Shown here: positions 1 to 11,800 of the stretch, one piece after another | Layout: each line of letters begins with the position of its first letter | Numbering within the stretch: position 1 is the stretch's first letter | From: Solenopsis invicta | Lineage: Eukaryota > Arthropoda > Insecta > Hymenoptera > Formicidae | Assembly (NCBI RefSeq): GCF_016802725.1 | Contig: NC_052679.1 | Coordinates: 23,927,561-23,991,560, forward strand | Direction: 5' to 3' | DNA: 64,000 bases | Program-made: the position numbers and the translations under genes | Notes under the pieces: generated by a model | What the model saw: only the letters and a program-made list of their open reading frames with translations | Told to the model about the DNA's origin: nothing | Databases searched by the model: none

Positions 1-690
1 TAATTATTATTATTATCACTATTATTAATCTTGCATTTGTATTTGTAGTAAAATTTGTGGTATTACGAATCAGGAATTTTGATAGAATAGAATTTATAAA
101 AGATATTGATTTAATTTTTACAATAATTTGTAAATATGTATATAATGAATGTAAAATACTCTACAAAGTCTACAACAAAATTTGTTTTATCAAAATATAA
201 AAAATTTTAAATAAAATTTTATATTTACACGTTATTATTAGTGTTACATAAGTTGATGAAACGTTTACATTAGATGTATCTGATTTTCTAAAATGTTGCA
301 TACAAAATAAGATGGAAATTGTTAAATATTTTTATTTATATTACTTATTTCTTATTTACTTTAGTTTTTATTATTAAATGTTGCTTATATGAAGTAAAAA
401 TAGAAAATATTAAAGAGGTACGAATTCGCAGACCGATATGCATTCAGTAACTCTCCTCTATTTTTATGCTTGAAATTTCTTCCTAAGTTCAGATTTTCTT
501 AATAATGAAATCTAATTTACTTTAATGTACTTTGATCACTGATATTCTCGCCTCTACATTGATCCACTGGAACTTCCTTCATCTTCTTGCGCATTGATCC
601 GTAACTGTTCAAAATGTATCAGGTTTTATATTTCGCAGCGACAGGATTGTAACGCATAACTCGCTTCCTGTTTGTATCGTAAATTTGCAG
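1..690. other. AT-rich gene-less stretch
   Basis: Very AT-rich DNA with short A and T runs. I see no frame, RNA gene or repeat in it that I can support. Confidence 0.6.
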
Positions 691-739
691 ATATTCATCG
701 ATAGGAAATGAGCCTGCCTCTCTTGCCTATCTAGCTGTA
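691..739 (+). CDS. possible 49-base internal exon (weak)
   Basis: The stretch is preceded by a pyrimidine-bearing acceptor (ends aaatttgcag) and followed by a GTGAGC donor. Of three frames, only the one starting after one base is open; it reads YSSIGNEPASLAYLAV and ends on a codon boundary. That would feed directly into the first frame of the exon candidate at 5121. The preceding exon would lie outside the window. I do not recognise the peptide. A 49-base open stretch with passable splice sites arises often by chance, so this is the weakest exon in the proposed plus-strand chain. Confidence 0.13.
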
Positions 740-2585
740 GTGAGCTTCTTATTCTTGCAAATTACTTTTTAAACAACGTAATATATCTGTCAGTTATACT
801 TGCAAGAAGAAAATAAAAATTGTGAACTACATGGCTATTAAATGCTGCAAATCTTGTATACATTTTTAAAGCTATATAACTGCATCTTATCACGATGAAA
901 TAGTTATACACGTAATTAATTTTAATTATTAAAATAATAAGATAAATCTAATAGAATATAATTATTAATGAGAAAACCCTAGAACGATGTACTGTCTGTT
1001 TTGTCACAAGAACGACGCATTGCGTTATAACAATTTAACTTTGCGCATAATTTTCATAAAAATGAACTTCAAAACGTATAACAACTTTCTTTTTAATCGA
1101 ATTTTTAGACAATGAGGAATACGAGCAAATATACATATACAATATACATTAAGGTGGGGCGTGAGATGATGAAGTTTTGTTAATCGAAATTTAATAATGC
1201 GCAACAGTTAATATTTTATACTAAGAAGAAATGTGCAAAATCGATTTTGAAATTGATTTCAAACAAAACAATATATATATATATATATATTCTATAAATA
1301 CATAAGTAGCATTCTTTTAATAAAAACTTTCTTTCCTTTGCACAATTTCCTTAATTTAACGATTTTAACAATTTTTTTCTGTAACGAATCGTAGAGAGGG
1401 AAGAAAGTTTTTCTTAAAACAAAAATCTGTTATGTATTAAGCACAACTTCACTTTTTTTGCGTTGTTTTAATATACGTACATATTCATATCACAGTTTCT
1501 ATTTTTCGAAACACGAAGCCCTCTATCGTGATTGTTCTAACAAATACAAATCAAAAATAGAAACTTTGAATTTAAAGGAAAAAAGTCACCTTTTAAAAAC
1601 AAATAACACACTTGAGTATGCTCAAAATGAGCTGTTGATTATCAATCTAAAGATTATTTGCTGATTAATGCCGTTACATCAGAAAAAGGGTGTATCCTAA
1701 CTTGAAATCTATCAAATGGATCAGCGAAAAAAAAAATTATGGCATTCACACGGAGATGCACAGTTTGGGACATCTACTGTGTTCTAGAGTTAATTTTATT
1801 ATGTACAAGAAATTCGTGCTGAATATTGCATATATTCGGTTGTATGTTAATAGATATTTACGTCATTTTAAACACAGCACTTATGAAATTCGGAAAATCT
1901 AATTTATCACGTATTGCATCTCACGTTTCCTATCGCACGTAGCAAAGAGATGACTATGAATATTATATGTTCTCAAATCACACACTTTATATATCTTGCA
2001 CGAGCGCTTAAATGGAAGTTTTCGGTGTCGCGGAAATTTTTTGGATAGATATGTGTTTTTGCGTCCGAGAACGGACCAAACTTATTCCGTTTGCGGACGA
2101 GAGGTACACTTAGGATTCCGCTTACGATGTGCATCGTGGAATTTCCTTCATCTCCTGGCATCGATCTTCCATCTACTGGGGAGTATCCGAGAACACCGGA
2201 TGCACGCAGTGTTCAATATATATTGGTGTGGATTTATAGTCATGCTGCCCTACGTGTAGTATATTAACCCCATCCTTTTCTAGTTGTAGATCACGTTAGA
2301 TGGGAAAATCGATATTCTTTTTATATTTATTTCAGGACAGGAGATTTTTGTCGTACTAAAAAAAAAAAACATTAGTTATTGAATTCAATATGCTAGCTGT
2401 GATTTCCAAACGCAAAATTTGATTATATCCCTTACGTTTATAAGTTTCTTTTCTTTTTTTAATTATATTTATTCAATTATATTTTTTAATCTCATTTATT
2501 TAATTATCGACAAATTTAATAGAAAAATGATACGCTTTATACATATTCTGAGTTATGTAGACTGTTAGTCCATATTCTGTGTTTT
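740..2585. other. AT-rich stretch with an (AT)10 microsatellite
   Basis: Mostly AT-rich. An (AT)10 run occupies 1271-1290. Short frames at 1458-1664, 1690-1902 and around 1973-2259 have no motif, splice context or strand preference, and I treat them as chance. Confidence 0.5.
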
Positions 2586-2791
2586 CTAATCGGAGGAAGT
2601 TCCCTCATACGTCTGGGGGCCAATTTCAGAAATTGTATTCCAACCTCTGAGCTCTTCAATATGTCTGGGAAGGTCAATATCTTGGGACGAATTCCATTGA
2701 TTTAGCCATCCAGGCCATGAAACCCTTCAGGAATTTCGATTAGTTCTGCGTTAATCACACGTGCAGAGAACCGGGAAGTAATTAACTTCGA
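2586..2791 (-). pseudogene. decayed protein-like patch, minus strand
   Basis: Two overlapping minus-strand frames in an otherwise AT-rich area have strikingly protein-like wording. The first (2702-2791) includes INAELIEIPEGFHGLDG and then hits TAA. The second (2586-2726) includes SSQDIDLPRHIEELRGWN and ends at TAG. The frame changes near the TAA, as if a short indel split one coding sequence. The first part has a spacing of Leu, Ile, Pro and Gly that loosely recalls a leucine-rich repeat, but no full repeat is present and I would not assign the family. There is no clear acceptor at the upstream edge. It could be an old gene fragment, a terminal exon with an undetected splice, or a conserved noncoding patch. 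Confidence 0.2.
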
Positions 2792-3540
2792 TTATTAAAT
2801 TAGTGGCTCCAACGTGCTGGAATATAAATTATTAATTAGAAGATTAGTTCCAATATGTAATGCTGTTTTGAAATGTCAGAATTGTGATTAAATTAATTCT
2901 CTTCAATTAAATCTTTTAGATAATAAAAGAGTTTAGAAATTTATCTTAATATTACTTGCATAATGTATGTATGTAATATTAAAATATTTTAAGTAAATAT
3001 AATAAAAAACTAGAGAAATTGGGCATTTTCTGAACTATTTTTTTAATTTCTTAAAAAGATTTAAATAATATACACACATACATATAATTGATATCCTATT
3101 ACTAATTGCGAACTGTATCAACAAATGGCATTGTTGATCGAAAGCTCAATAATCATTTTTTCGTTGAATTTATGTATGTACATTTACAAGTTCTCCCAAA
3201 CTGCGCGTTTGCCGGACTTGCAAGTTTGTCGGATTTAAAACGCAGCTGTTAAATGGAACTAAAAATATAATATTACGAAAATTAAATTACTAATCAATTT
3301 AATAATTTTGGTTTTAACAAGTTTTTACGATTCCCGAAACTGCAAAAATTTATTTTTTTTATATTTCCAGATATTAATTTTAAATAAATATGTAAAATTA
3401 CAAGAAATAATTCAAGCACAGAAATGCTCGTACATTTGAATATACCTCTTGTATTTTTTAATATTTTAGTTTATTTATACGTTTTATCTTTGTCATGATA
3501 TATTTTGTAATATTTTAATCTATGGAATACAGTATACCGT
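2792..3540. other. AT-rich gene-less stretch
   Basis: AT-rich with no supported feature. Confidence 0.55.
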
Positions 3541-4297
3541 AGCACGGATGAAATGTGAATCGTGTCAAGGAGAATCGTAAACAGAGGAGACAAATTTTAG
3601 TAGACGGTAACATTACAGTACTGCAATTACGGCATGCACAGTGTTAACGCTCCCCGAAAACGGAACGTCATGCGCGTTTCGAAATTTGAGAAAACCGCAA
3701 CAGGTGTAATCTCATTAAAATGTCTTTCGAAAAACAACCGGTGTCCCTGAATTGGCAGCTGGCACGACTGAGAAGCGAAACCGCAGAACCGACAGCATCT
3801 CGCACGATAGTGGGAGTACCTTCCTCGATTTCCAGTCTTCCGCGCTTCGCTCCGCTTTCGTTTCTATGTATTTACTTGCGTGTTCACACCTGACTTGTTC
3901 TTAACTCGATACGCCCGTATTTAATTACGTACAAGTGACACGCCTCGCGTCAACGTGCGCGCAAAGTGACTCATTATTATATTGTGCGCTTCTCAAAGCG
4001 CAACGGCTTTAAACCGCCGCGGCGCAAGTTTGAAGCTGCATTTAAGACCGGTTTTGCCATTGTGCAAACTTGCCGCCGCTTTGCGAAATTCTGCGAAACT
4101 CCACCTAACCACCAATACGAGCGCACTGTACGTTCGGATCTTTTTGAAGGGATTATTCGATAGTCGGCTACGGTGTAACAAAGCAATCGTCGATTGAATA
4201 GTGCTCGTGATTATATAAATTATGCACCAAGTTTCGACATTCATCTCTTTTTCGGTCTCAGAACAATCTAAACATAAGATAAAACTTTAACATTTTT
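3541..4297. other. CpG-dense block with a 57-codon frame
   Basis: Base composition rises abruptly to GC- and CpG-rich. An ATG in a fair context (aaaATG) at 3720 opens a 57-codon frame ending at 3893, starting MSFEKQPVSLNWQLARLRSE. It has no motif and no strong donor inside. The overlapping short frames on both strands at 3966-4244 are what CpG-rich DNA gives by chance. A promoter-proximal first exon is possible, since the plus-strand exon candidate at 5121 lies downstream, but no donor in the right phase is convincing. Confidence 0.2.
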
Positions 4298-4540
4298 TAC
4301 ACGGAAAGAACGGTTTTCCTGACATACAGATCTGAAAGTAATTATGTTGAACAATTAAAAAACTTATATTGGACGTTTAAGCTAGTTTCTAAAATGTTAA
4401 AACTTTTTGCAGCGGAATCATCATGCTTGAACGTCCTATGTAATTATTTTGAATTTGCTAGTTTGGCATAAAATTATTTTCTGATCTGTATCTAGATAAA
4501 TTTCTAGATATTATACAGTAAAATTATTCTTTCCGCGTAG
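4298..4540. mobile_element. palindromic MITE, 243 bases
   Basis: The ends are near-perfect terminal inverted repeats: acacggaaagaa on the left and ttctttccgcgt on the right. The inverted similarity continues inward over most of the element, for example acagatctgaaagtaatta against its right-arm partner and ggacgtttaagc against a copy of gcttgaacgtcc. TA lies next to the right end (gTAg) and the left end (TTAC). No coding frame is present, so it would be non-autonomous. Confidence 0.75.
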
Positions 4541-5120
4541 AGAAAGATGTGTTGTGTATTTTAATTCATATGTTACTCTGAAAAGAAAAATGTACCATTG
4601 TATAATAAAATTTACAAAACGCGTCCACCGTCGTCGCAAGCACATAGTTCACTAAAAATAAAAACAGTTTTAGTGTCAAACTATATATTGCGTACGATTG
4701 TGTACGCATTTGTTTGATTTTAAAGTAAATTTATTTATTATTGTATTATGATTTTGACCTTGCCATACGTACTTACTATGACTAATAGCAGACAATGGTT
4801 TGATTACTAGCTTATAAGTCGACTGACTGATTCCACATACACATTTATAGATACGTGAGCATATTGCGTATTATTCATTTAATTTGAATGCTCGCCGTAT
4901 TTAATGAGAATGATTAATATTCAATTATGCAGAGAGCTTTTCTGATGTATTGGCTTTAATTTTTATGAATCGGAATTGCTACCGCCACATTTGCTGCATT
5001 TCATGGATTATGTTATATAGTTTTAATTTATCATTATAATTTATTATTTATGTATTGAATATTTATTTTTAATTGTTAATTTGTTTAATTATATAATAAA
5101 TGAGGTAATTTTAATTGCAG
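4541..5120. other. AT-rich putative intron
   Basis: AT-rich with no supported element. The last 30 bases form a plausible 3' splice region for the exon at 5121. Confidence 0.4.
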
Positions 5121-5169
5121 GTACCGGAAGAATTTTGCATCTCCAATTGTAAGAGGAGCATCATATCTA
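5121..5169 (+). CDS. candidate 49-base internal microexon (A)
   Basis: A good acceptor (attttaattgcag) precedes the block and a strong GTGAGT donor follows it. Two of three frames are open: VPEEFCISNCKRSIIS (starts in phase 0, leaves one base) and YRKNFASPIVRGASYL (takes one base first, ends in phase 0). Either frame can be joined to the downstream exon candidates at 20021, 50658 and 51117 without a stop. I do not recognise either peptide. The surrounding DNA is AT-rich while the block is more balanced, as expected for an exon. It could instead be an untranslated or chance exon. Confidence 0.35.
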
Positions 5170-7057
5170 GTGAGTAATTATTATTATTATTATTTTTTTT
5201 CTTTGACCTTATTGCCGACATATTACTATTTCCTTTTAAAACATCGTTTTAAATGCAAAACATGTTTTAAATATAGACCACGCATTTATGTAGCGATATG
5301 AAGAATTTAAAAGTGAGATTCTGTTCGGCCTTTAGACATTAAATACATTAAATGAAAACGCTATTCTCAACATTGTCGAATGTCGTTATCGTAGTTGATA
5401 TATTACTTGAATACAAATTTTTGATATACACGCATAAAGTATTAATCAATACTGTCAAAGTAAAGCTACTTCCTACGGCAATGTAACGTTATTGAAATGT
5501 CAACAAACGACAGTACTATAAAAATGCAAAGCAGTTTACAAGAATAGCGTTCGCAGTTTACCTTCGTGTCACACTTTCCTTGTAAATCGCACGGCAAGAG
5601 CTAGACTTAAAAAAGTTAGATGTAAGAACCGGAAAAAGCTTCTTGAACTTCGTGATCTCGTGAAAGTTTATGCGGTGAAGGCGCCTGTGGCGTTAATAAC
5701 CTCATGCATCATCTGCGGGCGAAAAATTCTCCATTGGCCGCTGACGCAGCAACAAAAAATTTAGTGTAGCGGTTTACCACCGTTAGAAAGAAGAGAAAGA
5801 GATAAGGAGGAGGAGGGAGAGAGAGACGGAAAAAAATCATTACATTTAATAACAATGATACGTCACATCAATGCCGGTAGTTAAAAATATTGTTAAAAAT
5901 TAAAAGATGATTAATCAGATGAATGAGAGTCAAGAGCAATTAAAGAATCTATACTGAATAAATAAAATATCTTTGCGTCTTACAATTTCGATCGCTGCTA
6001 GTCTTAAACACTTTTATTGTTTTATATTAATTCATTTAATGAGATTAAACGCGTTATTTATTTCAACAAACAATAGAGAACATTGGAGAACATATGTATG
6101 TACATCATAATGTCAGTCCATGTTTGCTGGCAATATCTCGGTATTATTGTATTCTACGTCACGTTCAACCAGATCTCGTCTACATTCAGTCTACTGGATT
6201 ATGAAATTATGAGAAACTGTGTTTCCGTGCGACTGGTGAGCGTCAAAGGCAAGTTGATGACGCATTCTGATATTTTGCCAAAACAAAGGCAAAATGCGAA
6301 GCAAAAGCGAGGAAAGAAATAAATTTGAAAAGGGAAATAAAGAAAGTAAACTCGATAAAGGAAACAAATACGATACGTGATAGCACGAATACACGCGATA
6401 TAAATGATAGTAGCGCGGTCGACACCTGCGGCTTTTTAAATATGAACATCGGATTATTATTTTTTTTCTTTTTTTTACGGTAAACCTAGAGGTATTAAAA
6501 GCAGAGATTGGTTCCTCAGTCATTAATTGACGTCCTCTTTTGCCGTTCCACATTTATTCGTCAAAATGCATGAATGCAATAAAATGTTTTGATGCTCGGT
6601 GTTTGCGATTATTAATATCTGAATCGTTCTGATGAAAAGCGTTGTAAATTAAATTGCCGTAATTTAATTAAAAAGCGTCGTATTATACTTATTAGTAATT
6701 AATCGGCTATTTTTAATTAATCTAATATTAATTTTAATGGAACAGATTTGAAAGAGATTATTGTATTGCTGTACTTTGCGACGTTTGATAAAAAATTAAC
6801 ATGGAAAATAAAATATATTAAAATTTTGTGTTCAAAAATTTCAGAGGATCGTAAATGATTGATTTTTGAGAATTTTCGCAAATGTTTTGAAATCATAAAA
6901 TGTTGAAGAAAAGAGAGAATATTTATTATTGTAACATTTTTATGATTTTTTTTATTACAAACATTTTATTAAAGGGAAGGATCGTAGTGTATATTTTAAT
7001 CTAAATCGTTAAAGTTTAATTGTTAAAGTCACCACAGGCTTGCATTATTGTTTTCTC
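5170..7057. other. putative intron with a GA-rich tract
   Basis: Mainly AT-rich. A purine run (GGA and GA repeats) lies at 5795-5832. Frames at 6083-6322 (plus) and 6191-6553 (minus) overlap each other and lack motifs. A GTGAGC at 6236 ends one open stretch, but its phase does not fit the neighbouring exon candidates. Confidence 0.4.
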
Positions 7058-7327
7058 TTACGTTCGTTTGTCACGCGATAACACACACTTTTTGTGTATC
7101 GCACTCTGAAAGATATTTGATAACAGTCGCAAGCATTGCTTCACGAGGAAATATCGTATTTTTGCTCGTGGCACAGGAAAAATAAAAAAAAGGACACTGA
7201 AAAGAGATTTTAGTGCTCTACCGTGCATGCAGAATGTCGGTACGGCGGGTCGGTTTGACGATATGAGATCGCATAGCCTACAGCTAATGTCATCGGAGAG
7301 CAATCCGCCAGCCTTTATCCGGTCCAT
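7058..7327 (-). CDS. 89-codon minus-strand frame, unassigned
   Basis: Opens with ATG at 7327 and reads MDRIKAGGLLSDDISCRLCD near the start, with a hydrophobic run SLFSVLFFIFPV in the middle that could be a membrane segment. The stop codon overlaps a GTAAGA that could be a donor. I see no family resemblance. The frame sits about 480 bases downstream, on the same strand, of the candidate exon at 7810-7914, but the splice phases do not match simply. It may be a chance frame. Confidence 0.13.
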   Translation of the reverse strand: MDRIKAGGLLSDDISCRLCDLISSNRPAVPTFCMHGRALKSLFSVLFFIFPVPRAKIRYFLVKQCLRLLSNIFQSAIHKKCVLSRDKRT

Positions 7328-7809
7328 CCGTAATTAAATTCCAGCGATCGAACTAACCGAGAGTCACGCGTGATTGTACGCACTTTGCCGTGTGACACTA
7401 AGGAATTTTGTCGCCCTTTTGTGGAACTATTGAAGACATTTCGAACTTATAATCTTTTAACTTTTCATTATTAAAATCTCTGAAAATATCGAAAGGTTAT
7501 GAAGTTGGATTGAAATTAAATGTAAAAGTGATAAAATGAGTCATGCAGTTATTAAATGAAAATTAATTCTTTTAGCATCGAGTATTTATTTATTTATTTA
7601 TTATTTCGTGAAAATATGAATATTTTCCAGAAATCATTTTCTATTATAACTTATTGCTTTTATCCTGATTATATTGTGCTTTTCGTCATCGCATTTTGTG
7701 TATATTTATAAACATTGTTGTTGCCACGAGTGCAGTCAGCAAAAGTTGCTCCTTTTATCAATAATTTAATGGTCGGGGCTGGTATTTCCACCGACGTCTC
7801 CGAACTTAC

Positions 7810-7914
7810 TATTTTCTGAAGCCATAATTTTCCACCAGGACAGCACGTGCGACAAACGAGCAGCGCATATTCCGTTGGTCGTAGGTTTCGTAATTTACGG
7901 GCAACGTCAGCCAT
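7810..7914 (-). CDS. candidate 5' coding exon, minus strand
   Basis: ATG at 7914 opens a 35-codon stretch (MADVARKLRNLRPTEYALLV, then a Cys-rich piece CRTCCPGGKLWLQKI) that runs straight into a GTAAGT donor exactly on a codon boundary. Without splicing the frame continues to 7669 for 81 codons in total and stays protein-like. No family is recognised. No partner exon in matching phase was found on the minus strand below 7.8 kb, which lowers confidence. Confidence 0.2.
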
Positions 7915-9206
7915 AGGTCATTAAATTTTGTCTGGCGCATACTGCGTCAAAATAAGAACCGAGAGGACTTCAAAGATTTTTCTCTAATTAAAAGTTTACA
8001 GCTATCAAAAGTTTATTTCAGCTTATTGCTTCTAATACTTTTTTTTTTTAACAAAAGGAGCGATACACAATGAAGTATGTTGTATTAAACGTTGCAACAA
8101 TTTTGTCAACAACCACTAATGTTACTAAATGAATTAAAAGCATTCTGTTTTATCTGAAATGTTCACGCGTCTCTCTTGCAGACGTTATTTGTATTTTTTG
8201 TGTTTTTTTTTGTATGTGCCGCGCAGTTTCTTTTTTTTTGCACTTTTACTTTCTATTGGCGCGTTTACGTCACTCCGTACTCGAACTATAATCGGGAAGG
8301 GAGCATTAAGTGCCAGCCGCAGACTAATTGAATCCTTCTCATTATCTCACACAAAAGATGCTCCTATGTACCTTCACCGATCGCTATCGGTGCACGGGGA
8401 TATACGTGTACGAGTATATACGTGAGCAATGATTCAAGTGCGCGGCCTCGGTTGCCTTGTCCTCCCTCGCTTTGAATACGCTATTACCCACATTACGTTG
8501 TTTCTCTTCGTTTTTCTGCCTTTCTTCCGGCTCGATCTCGCCGCCGCGCGCCGCTCCGCGCCACGCTGGTCTCTTAACACAAATTCGTTTCGCTAACAAC
8601 AAGTTTATTATGGTTCTACGAAAATCCCCCACGAAGGAAACTAATTACGAGCGATCGTGGTATAACGACGTTGACGGTAGATCCTTCAACGCTTTTCTAC
8701 GTCGCTACTTTTCTCATTAACTTTTTATCCTGCAAATTTTTATCTCAATCTCACATCACGTATTCGGTTACTTAATGCAAATTGGGATGCCACGATCGCT
8801 CTATTAACGCATCTTTCGCCGTGTATGTACACGTTACAGCGGCGTTCTTCCATTAATTTTTGTTTGTTACTCCATTCCTTCATGTACGCCCTTTGTCGCA
8901 AACGTATCTCCTCCTTTTTTTCGCGATTTCCATCTTTTTCCTCCTCCGCGCGGATCCTCGTGTCGCGGTGTAAAAAGGGCCGGCCGCTCCTCATTTAACT
9001 TGCAAACAGAATTATACATAGCGACTCCGCGCTAATCATGCGTTGGTGAGCCGCGCGCGCCAGGGCGTGCATGCGATTGCAATTGCGAGGAGGTATAAGC
9101 TCTGGTGGATAAGATACGAGCTTGGTGTTATACGATAACCGCTCCTGCTACTCATCTAGTCATTTTCCCGTTTCTCCATCCTTTCGCTTTTAATGCCCTT
9201 ATTTCG
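7915..9206. other. mixed stretch, CpG-dense from about 8.2 kb
   Basis: After a T-rich segment with poly-T runs, 8.25-9.1 kb is GC- and CpG-rich. Several overlapping frames of 80-90 codons on both strands are typical of such composition and have no motif. A GTGAGC at 9045 lacks a good partner acceptor. Confidence 0.4.
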
Positions 9207-9284
9207 CTCTCTCCTTTCCTCCCTTTTCTTCTCTCTCTTTTTCTCTGTCTCTCACACATACTCTCTTTCTCTCTCAGTCTCTCT
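9207..9284. repeat. polypyrimidine (CT-rich) tract
   Basis: About 80 bases made almost wholly of C and T, with CTCT repeats broken by TTT and CCC. It is a low-complexity tract; on the minus strand it reads as a purine run. Confidence 0.85.
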
Positions 9285-10792
9285 TGTACGCGCGCTCTCA
9301 TTAATGCACCGTGTTAGGACGGCAAAGATATCACAAATCGTATTTCGCGCTGTAAATAAAATTGCGCAATTTAATTTACATTGCCACATGCAACATTTTT
9401 GTATGCGACCGACTCGATGCTCGCGAATATCTTTCCAAATATTGGACATTTTTATTAATTATAGCATTTTGTCAAGTAGATGACGTTTGTAGTTCAGAGT
9501 TCTTTAGATTTGGAACGATTTTAATAACTTTTTTTAATCGAGAGCAATCAATCATTGGCGATGTATCTATTATCGTATTCGGAGTCATGCATACATGAAT
9601 TTCATCGTGTCATCGATTTAACAGTTGCATATTTAGTTATTTCCGCGAAAATAGCATCGTATTTCAAAGCATTAGCAAATGATACATCATGAATAGTTAA
9701 TGACAATTTCGAGATATGAATGACATATCTATGCATATTGATAATTCTGAACTCTTTTGATAAAATATTCTAATTATATCGCAACACAAAGGTATTGTTT
9801 GCTACAGCGATATAGAGTTAATTTTGACTAGGAAAAATAATTTACAAAAAATTAAGACTTATTAAGACTACCGATATTACAGATTCAACTCAACTTTTGA
9901 TTAAATCTTTTATGACTTTTAATTATACTAAAATAAGATAATCCTTAATTATTGAGAAATAAGCTTACAATGTCCATGTCGCCTTTCTCATTAACAAGAA
10001 AGCATACTATCCGGGAATAATCTCATTATTAAAATATACTTTATAATCGGTGAGAGATAGCATCCGTTCCGGTTATGCAAGTCCACGCGTGTCATCAAGA
10101 TCATAAGTTCGACAAGAAGGGACAGGTTAAAGCAAAGATAGCAGAAAATTAAAGAGGAGGATACAGGATTTAATGCGGCGATTCCTCCCCTCTGCTCTTC
10201 CCTCTCCATCCGTCCAGGCTACTCGCGGTGCGAGTTTATGTGCACGGCACAACGTGCAATTTTATTTAAGAACACCACGCGCTTTTGTTGCGTCTGCTCG
10301 ATTATCGTTATCTCGTCGACGAGCGGTCACTTCCGGTCGCGCGCATGAACACGCCCGGAGCAACCAATCGCACCGGAGAGATCGGCGCCGTCGATCGCTC
10401 ACGCTGAGCGCGCATATGTGCGCTTTTGCATGCATATATGCAACGATTTTTTGAGAATCGGTGCGTTACGCTGCCGGCCGTACCGGCGCGGAGCGGCGCA
10501 TCTTGCGGAACGAAGCCCGCCTCGAAATTAGGGGCGACGATTAGATGACAATCTCTTGTTAAACCATATGCACGCGAGCATAGGCGGGCGCGCGAGGAAA
10601 TCGTGTGACGTGACCGGACACGAGGACATCCTTAAAAATCATTAGCGATGATTGATTTTTATATACAGGATGTTTCAGAATTTAAATCGCTAATGTGCCG
10701 ACTGATGTGAAACGTGAGATTCTACCCAATTTGAGTTAAAGATTTTAAAAGTGTAATTTTATATAGTTTTTTTTACAGAATCCAGTGTAATT
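9285..10792. other. AT-rich, then CpG-dense from 10.17 to 10.65 kb
   Basis: AT-rich to about 10.1 kb with nothing supported. A CpG-rich block follows, holding a 93-codon frame at 10173-10454 that is Arg- and Ser-rich and looks like composition noise. From 10665 a stretch beginning tacaggatgtttcag resembles the ends of common insect repeats, but I cannot define an element from it. Confidence 0.35.
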
Positions 10793-11129
10793 ACTCAATC
10801 AAAGTATGAATTAATGCCGCGAGAGCCAACACAAGATGTTCGTGTGTGAATTAATGTACTTATCAGGCAATTATTATTACAGTACAGACCGACAGAACAG
10901 TTCGATCTTCAGTTTTGGATCATTTTCGGTGTAAAATTATTACTCCATTCTACATGCGATGGCTGATAACGTAGATTGGAGTAATAATTTTACACTGAAG
11001 CTGCATAATTTTAAACCGAGGATCGAAACGTCTGTAGTGTAATAATAATAATCGCTTGATAATTACATTATTTCACACATGAACATCTTGTGTTGGCTCT
11101 CACGGCATAAATTCATATTTTGATTTACT
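10793..11129. mobile_element. fold-back element with arms of about 150 bases
   Basis: Left-arm text such as gccgcgagagccaacacaag and gtgtaaaattattactcca recurs in reverse complement in the right arm (ttggctctcacggc, tggagtaataattttacac). The two arms surround a loop of about 28 bases near 10957-10984, giving a long imperfect hairpin. There is no coding frame. It ends about 20 bases before the first copy of the TA-flanked MITE family. It may be a non-autonomous transposon or a source of hairpin RNA. Confidence 0.8.
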
Positions 11130-11150
11130 TTTTCAGAGCAGTTTTTCCTA

Positions 11151-11394
11151 CACAGAAAAAAATTTAGTATCAAATCAATAATTTATTGTTTCATATATAA
11201 TCAAGAATATAAAATCTTCTTGGAAGATTTTATAATCTTAAACGGACATAATTTATGCTTACATGAAGAGAAAAATTTTTTTCGTATAAGCAAATTATGT
11301 CTGATTAAAATTATAAATTCTTCCAAGAAGATTTTATATTCTCGCTTATATATGAAACAATAAATTGTTGATTTAATATTAATTTTTTTCTGTG
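11151..11394. mobile_element. MITE family copy 1 (TA-flanked, CACAGAAAA ends)
   Basis: Bounded by TA on both sides, with ends CACAGAAAAAAATT and AATTTTTTTCTGTG. The interior is nearly a full palindrome (atcttcttgg-aagattttat on the left, its complement on the right; ggacataatttatgctta against taagcaaattatgtct). Two more copies lie at 31378 and 38686. The TA target duplication and lack of coding capacity fit a non-autonomous Tc1/mariner-type element; that superfamily assignment is inference. Confidence 0.88.
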
Positions 11395-11800
11395 TAGTCG
11401 TTTAATTGTAATTGCTGAATAGTTTCTTTACAATTTGTAGTTTTTAAAGAAACTTTAATTTTATTATAATTGACATTAGCAATTCTGGAGGAAAAAGTCG
11501 GTTCTTACATCGATTGGGAAGTTGATTCGTAATACCTTCTTTTATACGGAAAACGTGAAAATTCACCCAATTAGCTAACTTTCGAATATTCCGATATTAA
11601 TTTTATAATTTTGAAGAAGAACTTTCTTAATTTTATACAAGCTTCCAATAATTCCGGAACTTTGATCTTTTATTTGATATGGGGTCTCCAAATGAAAATA
11701 TGTTAATTCCTTTTCTTTCTCTCTCGAGTGACAAAAGATCTTTTCATTAGGTTGAGGAAAGCTGTGTCTCGGTCCTCAGCGCGGTCGGAGGAGGCGCAAG
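11395..11800. other. AT-rich stretch beside the MITE
   Basis: No supported feature; composition begins to rise near 11.75 kb. Confidence 0.5.

Noticed and set aside
540..610. Similarity between ggaacttccttcatcttctt and a word near 2140
   Set aside because: About 40 bases of loose similarity between pyrimidine-rich words, compatible with chance.
6191..6236. 46-base block ending in GTGAGC
   Set aside because: Only one frame is open and its phases do not match any neighbouring candidate.
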